Assembly (NCBI GenBank): GCA_003988855.1
Contig: QYAI01000135.1
Coordinates: forward strand, 1-64,000
Length of the DNA stretch: 64,000 bases
Direction of reading: 5' to 3'
Origin: Arachnopeziza araneosa
Lineage: Eukaryota; Ascomycota; Leotiomycetes; Helotiales; Arachnopezizaceae
Positions 47,901 to 59,510 of this stretch are shown here, piece after piece. Position numbers and translations under genes: made by a program. Below the pieces are notes generated by a model. It was not told the DNA's origin. It searched no databases and saw nothing but the letters and a program-made list of their open reading frames with translations. Within the stretch, counting starts at the first letter, position 1. Each line of letters opens with the position of its first letter.

Positions 47901-50900
47901 TGGCATCGAGCCGTGTCGCTTCCCGCCGGTCAATGACGGTATCAAGGCGGAAAATCACCATCTCACACATTCTATAGAGTTGCAAGATACTGCAGCGCTA
48001 CGCAACTTCTGTTCTGAACAGGGTGTTACAATTTCAAACGCACTACAGCTAGTATGGGGCCTGATTCTGAAGCTCTATACAGGTTCCGATGAAGTTTGTT
48101 TTGGGTATGTGACTTCTGGACGAGATGCGCCAATTGCGGATCTTCAAGACCGTGCTGTGGGCGCATATATCAACATGCTGGTCTGTCGCATGGACTTTAC
48201 TTCAATTCCGGTATTGTCAGACTTGCTAGCACGTATTCAATCCGATTATTCGAGTGGCATTGAACACCAGAGTTGTTCTCTGGGAGATGTCCAGCACGAG
48301 TTGCAGCTGTCAGGCACTTCTCTTTTCAACACTGCCTTCACATTCCAGAACCGATCACATATTGAGAAGAGGTCGGCTGTTCTCGAGTTTGATATTGTGG
48401 ACACCCATGACCCAAGTGAGTACGATATTGCCATTAATGTGGAAGCTTGGGAGTCCAGGATCGAAATTAGCTTCAGCTATTGGACACAATGTCTCTCTAC
48501 ACCACAAGCTGTCAATATGGCACAAACATTTGAGCACATCGTCAATAAAGTGGCTTCCGCATCCATCGGCCAAGTCGTATCCGATCTTGACGTCTTCTCT
48601 GCACATAGTCAAAATCAAATCATGGCTTGGAATCATAGTCTTCCGCAACCAATTGAGAAGCGCGTTCAGGACTTGATTCATGAGCAACAATTAAAACAAC
48701 CCGTCAGCACTCAGGCTGTATGCTCATGGGATTTGAATTTGACGTACACTGAGCTCGATGAGTTGACGACAAATCTTGCATTCCACCTAGTCAAACTAGG
48801 AGTCGGACCCGAAATTTGCGTACCGATATGTTTCGGAAAGTCGACTTGGGCAGTAGTTGCTATACTGGCCATCTTCAAGGCAGGAGGTGCCTTCGTTCCT
48901 GTGGATTCCTCGTACCCTCAAAGCAGACTCAAACATATTATCGACGATGTCAAAGCGACGATTGTACTTTGCTCTCAAGAACACCAAGCGAAATTCCAAG
49001 ATCTTGTCAACACACCATTCGTGATTGACGGCGTCTCGGTTGGTGCTCTGCCTACCAGATCGGACTTTTCACGGCTTTCTTCAGTGACGCCTAGAAACAC
49101 TGCCATAATCTTATACACTAGCGGGACGACTGGCCAGCCCAAGGGAACGATCACAGAACATGGCTCTTTCTGCACCGGGGCTGTCAATTTTGCGAAAGGA
49201 GTCCATCTGTCCTCAACCTCACGAGCACTCCAGTTTGCCTCGCTGACTTTCGATGCGGCAATCATGGAGATCGTTACTACTCTGATAGTTGGAGGTTGTG
49301 TTTGTATCCCTTCGGACTTTGAGAGATTCAATGATATCCCAGGAGCAGTTAAGAGGATGAATGTCAACTGGATGTTTTCAACTCCCGCTATGGCTAGCAC
49401 CTTGATCCCAAAAACTCTTCCAAGTTTGAAAACGCTGGCTATGGGTGGTGAGGCCATATCCGCTACCGATGTCGCGAAGTGGCAAGGGAAGTTGTGTTTA
49501 ATCGGCGCCTACGGTCCATCAGAAGCGACTGTCATCTCGACTACCAATGTGCTTCTCGATGATGATGGCAATCTGGCTAAGACAGGCATGGATAACATCG
49601 GGAAAGCAGTAGCAGGACGAATCTGGGTCGTAGATTCCAAAACCGAAGACAAGCTTATGCCAATTGGCGCTGTCGGCGAGCTTGTTGTCGAAGGTCGAGG
49701 AGTTGCCAGAGGGTATCTTAACAACCCCACAAAGACAGCTGCTGCCTTCATTCCATGTCCAAGTTGGTTGAAACATATGGAACCCAGGGAGCGCCTGTAT
49801 AAAACTGGAGATCTCGTGCGCTATAACTCTGATGGATCTGTGACTTTTGTTTCGCGCAAAGACACACAAATCAAACTCAATGGCCAGAGGATTGAGATAT
49901 CCGAAATCGAATTCCATGTCAAGGCGAATATACCCGAAGATACGGATGCCGCAGTGGAAATGGTCACAAGAGGCAAGTCGAAAGCTATCGCAGTCTTTCT
50001 ATGTCCCAAACTCGCCAAGCCATCGCAAAACATTCTCTTGGAAATGTCAGATGATTCTCGAAGTCTTTCACGCAACTTGGATAGCTCACTTGCTGGAACT
50101 CTGCCCTCGTATATGATACCCACTTTATTCGTTCCCGTTACCAATCTTCCAATCAAATTATCGTCTGGGAAGTTAGATCGAGCCATGTTACGAGACATTG
50201 TCCGCGATATGTCATCCGAAGCGGTCGCTGGGTACCGTCTCTCAAGCAACGCCAACAAGCGAACTCCCAAAACAAATATGGAGAAAAATCTTCAGAAGCT
50301 GTGGGAAACTGTACTAGAAGTGAAGACACCAAATTCGGTTGGCGCTGAAGATAGCTTCTTCAGATTAGGCGGCGATTCGATCACAGCAATGAGATTGGTT
50401 GTTGCAGCTCGCGCGCAAGGGATACAATTGGATGTCGTCTCTATCTTCAGAACTCCAAGGCTTTCGGACCTAGCCGCTCTCTGTACAGCAAATGATTCCA
50501 AAGACCTGATCCAGGCAGCGCCCCAACCTTTCTCCCTTCTAGCTGACGACTCCGTTGATGATCTACTAAATGAGGTCGCTGAAGAGTGCAAAGTCAGTAG
50601 AGACATGATTCTCGATACGTATCCTTGCAGTCCGTTACAAGAAGCTCTCATCACCCTTTCTACTAAGCAAACCGGTGCCTATGTTACTACCCACGTTTTT
50701 CAACTAGCTCCTGGTACCGATCTGCAGCTATTTAAATCAGCTTGGCTGCGCGTCATCGAAGTTGTTGACGTATTGCGCATTCATATTGTGCATTTAAAAT
50801 CCTCGAAATTTGTGCAGGCGGTTTTTGCAAATCCAAAGATCAACTGGGAGACAGCGAATAGTGTTGATGAAGCCAGAGAGAAAGGCGAGAACCTTCCCAG

Positions 50901-53900
50901 CTCGAACGGAGCAGCTTTGACTCGATATACTCTCGTTAATACCGACAACCCTAACAATCGCTTCTTTGTCTGGTCCATCCATCACTCACTGTATGATGGG
51001 TGGAGTTTACCAGCCGTCTTGAGATTGGTGGAAACTGCATATCTTGATACTCTCGCGCCCTTGGCCAGCTCTTGCTATTCTTCATTTATTCAGTATCTCA
51101 CAAATATTGACCTGGGCCAGTCAGATGAGTTTTGGAAATCCAAACTGAATGGAGCTTCCCCAATTCAATTTCCACAAAGCCAGATCGCAGATATGGATCA
51201 TACTCGAGAGATTGAGCTTGCACACCATTCCATTTCTCTAACTCGGAACACGTCAAAAACTGGTGTGACAGTGACTTCAATCATCCGCGGCGCATGGTCA
51301 CTTGTAGTGGCTGCACATTCGGGATCCACCGATGTGGTATATGGTGAAGTCTTGGCTGGTCGGGATATCTCTGTGACAGGCATCCAAGATATCATGGGCC
51401 CAACAATTGCAATTGTCCCACACCGAACTGTGATCAATGGCGAGCTTATCGTTGAAGAATTCTTGACGAAGGTTCAGAAGGCAGCAACGGATACTATTCC
51501 TTTCCAGCATGCTGGACTGCAGCGTATCAAGACGCTAGGTCCTGAAGCTGCAGCTTCATGCGAATTTCAGAATCTGCTGGTTATTCAACCCGCCGATGGA
51601 GAAGAACCTGAAGCTGAGATGTGGACACAACACAATGATGGATTTGTACAATCAAACTTTTCAACCTACCCACTCATGATTGAATGCCATGTGGGTAGTG
51701 GAAACGTCAAAGTTACAGCATATTACGATAAGACGGTCGTTTCTAGATGGATGGTTGACAAAATCTTGTTTCAGCTTGACTCGGTTATGAACCAGCTCAC
51801 ATCAAACCCGATCTCCGGCAGCGCTCTAAAAGTCCGCGATATCGAAGTTTGTAGCCCTCAAGACATAGATCAAATTCGTACCTGGAATGCAACACAGCCA
51901 GAGCTTACAGACCGATGCCTCCATGCCGCATTTGAGCAAAACGCTATGTCACAGCCTGATGCAACTGCTGTCTGTGCATGGGATGGAGAACTCTCCTACA
52001 AAGAGCTTAAGGACCATTCTGCCAAGTTGGCTCATCACCTTGTTCATCTGGGTGTTGGGCCAGAAACATTCGTGCCAATCTGCATGGACAAAAGTGTCTG
52101 GGTTGTGGTGGCTATCTTAGGAGTCCTTATGGCCGGTGGGGCCTACGTTCCTTTGGATCCTTCCTCTCCATTATCACGACACGAAATCATTGTGAAAGAT
52201 ACCAATGCAACGTTGGTATTGTGTTCTGATAAATATGGCAGCAGGTTCTCCAAGTCGGTCAAAACATCTCTCGTCATTGATCGAGCTGCGATAGCAAATC
52301 TCGAAAATCATGTTAAGCGTGTCTCATATCAAGTCACCAGCAGCAATGCAGCGTATGTGATCTACACTTCCGGTAGTACTGGAACACCAAAAGGCGTGGT
52401 GATTGAGCATCGAGCAATCTCATCGAGTATTTGGTCGTGGAGAGAGAAGCTCCCAATCACACCAAAATCTCGCATGTTCCACTTCGGGTCTCTAGCCTTT
52501 GATGCTAGTCTCTTAGAGATATTTGGAGCTCTTACGCACGGCGCGTGTGTTTGTATACCTTCTGAAGAATCCCGACTCAGCAATCTTGCCGAGTCGATCA
52601 ACGTCTTCAAGGCTACCATAACATTTATTACCCCGTCGCTCGCAAATATCATTGACCCATCCGAAGTTCCTTCCTTGGAAGTTTTGGTTTGTGGAGGAGA
52701 AGCTTTGGGCCCCGAGGTCATTGACAGATGGGCCTCTAAAGTCAACCTTATTGGTGGATACGGGCCTACGGAATGCGCTGTCTTCTCAACGGAGAACTCC
52801 AGACTTGGTGAGCTTCGCAACCCTTTGAACATTGGATATGCGTTCCTTGCATCACGAACATGGGTAGTTGATCCCGTCAACCACGATCATTTAATGCCTC
52901 TTGGAGGCATTGGAGAATTGTTAATTGAAGGAACGAATTTATCGCGAGGCTATCTCAACAATTCCCAGAAGACGTCTGAGGTATTCATCACTAATCCCAC
53001 ATGGTCAAAGTCATTCCCAAGCATAGATTTAAGTTCGGGCGCTATCCCACGCTTTTATAAGACTGGCGATTTGGTCAAATACGATACGGACGGCTCAGTT
53101 ATTTATATCGGTCGAAAGGACAATCAGGTGAAGGTGAGAGGGCAACGAATTGAACTGGGCGAAATTGAATTTGCTCTCTTGAAAAGCCCAGCTGTCAGAA
53201 ATGGACTTGTCATGGTGCCGAAATCTGGTCCATTTAAGAAACGGCTTGTTGCGATTGTCTCTCTAAACGAATTCAAGCCCCCTACAGTCGAAGGCCAAGG
53301 ATGTGTTCTGTTGCAGAACGATTCCGACTTAGCTACAGCAGCTTCTTTGTGTGCTGAAATACGAGGCCGCGTCTCAGAATCTTTGCCAGTGTACATGGTA
53401 CCCGATTTCTGGTTACCAGTCGAGGCAATTCCTCTTACCTCATCGGGCAAAGCCGAACGGGCAAATATCCAGCGTTGGCTAGAAGCATTGGAACAGGACA
53501 TATACAGTAGAATTATGGCCAGCAGTGCTGAAAATTTGTCAGATGAGGATCTCTCTGACACAGAGAAGTTGATACAAGCTACCATTGCACGCGTCTTGAA
53601 CGTTCAAATCATTGAGGTTCGAATGAAGAGCTCTTTCCTCGGTCTTGGTGGCGATTCAATCACAGCAATGCAGCTACTTGCATTGTGTAGGAAAGACAGT
53701 ATTCAACTCACACTAACGGAAGTCTTGCGGAGTAAATCAATTCGCCAGCTGGCTGCGCTATCCCGTCACGCAGGAGAAGTTACTTATGCAGATGAGAAAC
53801 TCGACTATGAATTTGATCTCACTCCCATTCAGCAAATTTACTTTAAGGCACAGCAAAATCCAGAACAAAGGAGGGGCAAACGTTTCAATCAAAGTTTCCT

Positions 53901-56900
53901 GCTCAAGATTTCTAAACCAGTCCCCGTTCAACAAATTCAAGAAGCAGTCAAGCAAATTGCTCATCACCACTCAATGTTAAGAGCGAGGTTCTCAAAGAAC
54001 TCATCTGGATTATGGCGTCAACAAATTCCAAAAGAAGTCGAAGGATCGTACCGCTTCTGTAATTATGATGTGGATTACGAAGATGACATTCCACAGTGTG
54101 TCGATATTAGTCAAAATAGCCTCAACATTCACAGAGGACCAGTCTTCTCTGTTGATGTGTTCAACATGAATGGCGAGCAGATCGTCTTTCTCGTGGCGCA
54201 TCACGCAGTCATTGATATGGTGTCTTGGCGTATCATTCTACAAGATCTCGAGGATGTCTTAATTTCAGGAAAACTGACTTCTAAAAAACCACTTTCATTC
54301 CAAACTTGGTCCTCAATGCAAGCAGAAGAATCTCAGAAGACACCAGGAAAGTTGTTAAAGAGCCTGCTGCCTTTTGATGTTCCTTCCCCCAATGCATCCT
54401 ACTGGGGTATGAGCGAGAAACCAAACACATATGGCGATACAACCACGCAAAGCTTTTTCTTAGATCCGGCAGCCACTACTGCTGTATTTGGCTCATCTAA
54501 TGCCGCACTGCAGACTGAGCCTTTGGACCTATTGATTTCTTCGATTGCTCACTCGTTCAGTCGCGTCTTTCAGGATCGCAAAGCACCAACCATCTTCAAT
54601 GAAAGCCATGGTCGTGAGGCATGGGACGCTAACATTGACCTGGCTAGAACTGTGGGTTGGTTCACTTCTCTTTGTCCACTCCAAGTGGATATTCATCCTC
54701 AACAAGATGACGTTCTCGATACAATCAAGAAATTCAAAGATATTCGAAGTCGCATACCTGGGAACGGAAGGCCATATTTTGCATATCGGTACTTGAACGA
54801 CGAGATGAAACAGAAGTTGGAAGATCATGATGAACAACTAGAGATCATGTTCAACTATTTGGGAAAGACCCAGCAGCTTGAACGTGATGACTCGCTTCTT
54901 CGACAGTGGCACTGCCCTATTATGAAGGAGGATGAGAGCCTTCTTTCTGATGTTGGTCCAAGAACTACTCGTTTAGCTCTCATCGAGATTTCGGCAGTTG
55001 TCGTTGATGAGAAACTTCAATTTTCTTTCGTTTTCAACCGCCACATGAATTACCAAGAAAAGTTACAACAATGGGTGTCGGAACTAAAAAGCACAATGGA
55101 AGATGTGGTCCGCAAGATCTCCTTCCTTAAGGATCAGCGAGTCCTGACTTTAAGCGACTTCCCACTTCTTCCACTTACTTATGCTGGATTACAAAAACTT
55201 TCCAGAGAAGTACTACCGTCTATCGGGGTGCATCCTGAAGATGTTGAGGATATTTATCCCTGCGCACCGATGCAAGAAGGCATGCTTCTTGGCCAGCTCC
55301 GAGATCCGCAGTTTTACCAATTCCAGACGGCGTTTGAAGTCAAGCCAGCACCTGGTGGACGAGTTGATGCTCAGCGTCTTGCAGATGCTTGGAAGTACGT
55401 TGTCAATCGGCATGCTGCATTGCGAACTATTTTTGTAGACAGTGTGTACCGAGACGACGTTTTCAACCAAGTTGTCGTGAAGAGAGTGGACCGAGAAGGC
55501 ACTGTCGTACTTTGCAAAGGTTCTGATGTGATGAAAAAGGTTGAAGGATTTACAACAAGTGATCAAGGCGATCGTCCACACTTACCACATCAGTTCACGG
55601 TATTTCAAACACCCCAAGGCCGTGTATATGCCAAGTTGGAGATGAATCATGCCATCATGGATGCTTCTTCTCTCCCCATCCTATTTCATGATTTGGTAGC
55701 TGGTTACGACGGCAAAACCATATCCGGGCCTGCACCACTATATCGCTCCTATATCGAGTACCTCAAAAAGCAGCCACCAGGTGTCGATACTCAGTTCTGG
55801 AAAGTATATCTTGCCGGTATGCGGTCTTGTAACTTCCCGCAGCTGAATGTCGATTCTACGAACCAAGTCGAGCTCGGCTCAGTTCAACTCAGCTTTGGCC
55901 GATTCCCAGAACTTCAAACATGGTGCAAAGCAAGGAAGTTGACGCTTGCAAATGTTATGAAAGCAGCCTGGACATTGTGTTTGCGAAACTACACCAACTC
56001 AGAAGATGTCTGCTTCGGCTATCTTGCATCAGGTAGAGATTTGCCAGTGGAAAACATTCAAGAGACAATTGGACCCATGATAAATATGTTAGTATGCAGA
56101 GTCGACTTTGCACAGATATCGTCACTGGAAGAGGTGGTTCAAAAGATTCAAGACGATTATTTCCATGGACTTGAGCATCAACACACATCGCTCGCTCAGA
56201 TTCAACACGAACTCAATCTATCAGGTGCGAGTTTGTTCAATACGGCGGTCTCCATCCAGGGAGGAGATGCCATAGCTGGTGATCAAGAGTCTTCCATATC
56301 TTTCAAATCCATTGCGGCCGATGATCCCACAGAGGTAAGTTGAGTTCGTTTTGTTTTGTGGGCATTCTGACATGATAATAGTATGCTTTGACAATAAGCA
56401 TTGGAGTTGCTCCTGGGAATGAAGGAGCAGTACTGCGATTCAAGCCCGAATATCTCTCTCGTGACCAGGCCAACTCCCTGCTTCGTGGATTAGGTCATGT
56501 TCTAGATGCAATTATCACAAATCCTCATCAAGCATTTGGATACCAGAAGTTCTTCCAGGAGGCCAGCATCAACATTCCTAGTCAGCTCAGCTCAATGGAC
56601 CAAACAACACAAATCCGTACACTCATCAAAGAGTGTGTCAGTGAAATTTTCGCTCAGATGCTCGGGTCTGGGGTGTTGACAACTGCTAATGCACAAAATG
56701 TTAATATGGTCTCGAATTTGGTTGGCCGCCGACTTTCACCATCAATACAAGTCACTGCTCCCATGATTGAACATGAGACTGTTTCAGAAGCTCTAGCGAC
56801 CGAGTCATCTATTCAAACACCTATTCAAACACCTGCGACAACTAAAGGCCAGGATCCAGTCAATGATATGAGACCACGCTTACTTGCCCTTTGGAGCGAG

Positions 56901-59147
56901 CACCTGCAAGTTCCGAGCACATCTATCAGAGATGATGATAGCTTTTTCCAACTTGGTGGAGATTCAATAGTTGCAATGAGAATGGTTGGAGCTGCTCGCG
57001 AAGAAGAATTGTCTTTGACCGTGGCAGATGTTTTCCGATGTCCAACGTTTGAAGAAATGCTAGATGTAATTAGTTTACCGAAGAACACCAACCCCATCAG
57101 TACCGTCAACCAAAGGACTAAACATAATACCACTCCTCCTGCCGTTATCCTTCCGTCTCGACCCACCGAACAACTCATCCGGCGAGGTAGCTCAAATGGT
57201 CCTCATTCGCCAGTTCGGAAGCGACCACAAGCTGTTAGAAGAAGCAGTCGAAGAAGCGACTCCAATATTACTGCCGAAGTTCGACACCGTAGAAGGTCCA
57301 TGTACGAAGAATTCTCGCTCATCCAAGAACCGAACGTCGAGATGTTCTTACGGGACAATGTCTGTCCGAAAGTTGGACTTTTCAAAGGCGGCATCATCGA
57401 CGTTCTACCTGCAACCGACTTCCAGGCCTTGTCCATCACCGGTAGTTTACTCGAATCACGCTGGATGTTGAATTACTTTTTCCTTGATGGTCGTGGTATT
57501 CTTGACTTGAAACGATTGAGAACTGCAGTGAATCAAGTCGCGGATGCATTCGATATTTTACGCACAGTGTTTATTCCGTATAATGGCCAATTCTTCCAGG
57601 TTGTTCTTCGAAAATTACAACCGAAGTTCGATGTCGAGACTGTGGACAACCTCGACGAATTCACAGGGGCTTTGAGGCAACAAGACCGTGAATTTGGCCC
57701 TCGACCAGGACAGAACTATCTTCAATTTACAGTTGCAAAGCTGAGAGGTACCGACAAACATCGCATTTATATCAGAATCTCTCATGCTCAATACGATGGG
57801 GTTTGCCTACCTCACATACTGAATGCCCTTCGAATTGCTTTTCAAGGCGAGCCTATTCCACCAAGTCCGTCCTTCACAGCCTATGCTCGTGAGGCTCTTG
57901 GCAAAACAACAAATGATCATTATCGATATTGGAAAGAACTTCTTCGGGGTTCGAAGATGACTGACATAGTCTCTCGACGGGGTCCGAGTTATGGAAGAGG
58001 TTCTGATGCGCCTACCATGCTCAGACGAAAACTCCGGATGGCTTCTCTAGCTCCACATGGCATCACATCAGCCTCTATCATTAAAGCAGCGTGGTCACTT
58101 ATACTTGCTCAAATATCTGCCAATTCTGATATTGTGTTTGGCAACGTTATCAGTGGTCGTAATGTCGACGTACCTGAACTTCACAGCATCGTTGGACCAT
58201 GTGTCAACACGGTCCCCGTTCGGGTACCATTTCAGGCTGGTTGGACAGCCCTCGATTTACTTTGTCACATCCAGACACAACAAGTCAACAACATGCCCTA
58301 CGAATCGATGGGTTTCCGCGAGATTATCAAGAGCTGTACTGACTGGCCTGATTGGACAAATTTTACAACCGTATGCCAGCATCAAAATATCGAAACCAAG
58401 CCATCAATGCAGATCGGGAACGTCATGTACGAGTTCGGCGCCGTAGGATCACAGGAAGATTTTGCAGATCTCTCCGTTCTTTCCATGCCCCAGACAAATG
58501 GCCTCGACACAGAAATCTGCTTTATGTTTTCGCTGTCCAACATTGGGATGACAAAAGCTGCTATGAAAACAATCTTTGATGATCTCTGTAACACAGCCGA
58601 AGATTTCTCACGGAATCCAAGCAAACTAATTCCTCCACCTACTAAGATCACATCTATGCGGCGCCAAACACCCGGCCCAGGAGCTATGCATCAATTTGGT
58701 GGCTCACCCATGCAACTAAGTACGAATTCACGCAATCATAAGGATCTACTCCACTACTCGAACCTATTAATCCGCTGTTGGCGCCAAGTTCTCGGCGATC
58801 CATCTATGAAAATAGGTCCTGAAACATCTTTCTTTGATCTGGGCGGTGACCTTATCGGCCTTTCTCAGGTCTCGGCTCTGCTTGAGCATGAAGGGTTCAA
58901 GTTGAGACTCGAGGATTTGATGCATTTCCCTCTTATCACGGAACAGGTGGTGTTGCTTGAAAGGTTCGCGAAGATTGAAGAGGAAGAAGATTTTGGTAAA
59001 CGAGAAGATGTTGATAGAGAAGGACAGGAAGTAGAGGCGCTCGATGGTGGCAAGAAAAAGGGGGTTAAAAAGGTTCTAGGGTTGGCAAGGAATATGTTGT
59101 CGTCGAAGAGCAAGCCTAGTCGGCAGGTGGAAGTTATTAGGGAGTAG
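36000..59147 (+). CDS. Giant nonribosomal peptide synthetase, NRPS4/NPS4/Pes1-like, five A domains, three E domains
   Basis: Four exons (36000-37295, 37351-44483, 44532-56334, 56382-59147) give 7,665 residues. The introns are 55, 48 and 47 nt, and each restores a core motif (HGQRVE of A1, SGSTGKPKG of A3, DPTEYALTI of C5). The order is A1-T1-E1-C1-A2-T2-C2-A3-T3-E2-C3-A4-T4-C4-A5-T5-E3-C5-T6-C6-T7. Carrier serines are at 603, 2135, 3222, 4759, 5852 and 6939. T7 reads GGDL with Leu at 7568. E domains carry HHxxxD at 778, 3398 and 6033 plus the later E-x-HGRE and FNYLG blocks. C domains keep the catalytic His at 1260, 2343, 3873, 4961, 6516 and 7212. All five A domains have intact nucleotide-binding motifs and their A10 Lys. 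It should assemble, on cytosolic carriers, a peptide with D residues at positions 1, 3 and 5, cyclised by C6. T6 has no A domain of its own. No N-terminal C domain precedes A1, so A1 starts the chain. The matching architecture and fusahexin link are from memory. The ATG at 36000 sits in ACCATGG. Confidence 0.95.
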
Positions 59148-59510
59148 GCGTTGCAGTGTTTTTTTTTATTTCTTCGCAAAGTTTTCACCACATATCATTC
59201 CTGGTTTGCCTTCAAGTTTTTCTTAGTATATATAAATAGATATTTCCGGCCTCATGGGATTACACGATGTATCTGTAACATGCAGTGTTGTGAAAATCAA
59301 AAAGTATAATTAATTGATCATTGAATTAAGCGTTTCCGATGCTTGACCATAATCCCGTCTTGTTTCATCAAAACGAAATTCTGCTATTCATCGGTGGCGA
59401 GATATGGGATATAATACACGTGACCTTAGCCACTCAATGATGCGGTTGTTGGTCTTCGCTCTTAGGTAGTATGTATTGCTTTTTGATCCCTACGTTTATT
59501 TCCCAAATTC
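59148..59510. other. 3' flank of the NRPS gene
   Basis: AT-rich with poly-T just after the stop; it should contain the 3' untranslated region. No gene is seen. Confidence 0.4.

Noticed and set aside
36000..59147. Four neighbouring NRPS genes instead of one
   Set aside because: Each gap is a 47-55 nt intron whose removal restores a core motif, and the sum of exons is divisible by three.
36000..59147. Siderophore synthetase (ferrichrome type)
   Set aside because: Those have three or fewer A domains, no E domains and repeated C-terminal T-C pairs. Here five A and three E domains are present. No ornithine hydroxylase or acyltransferase gene is in the window.
36000..59147. HC-toxin-type synthetase
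   Set aside because: That class, as I recall, has four modules with one E domain. The order and number here do not match.
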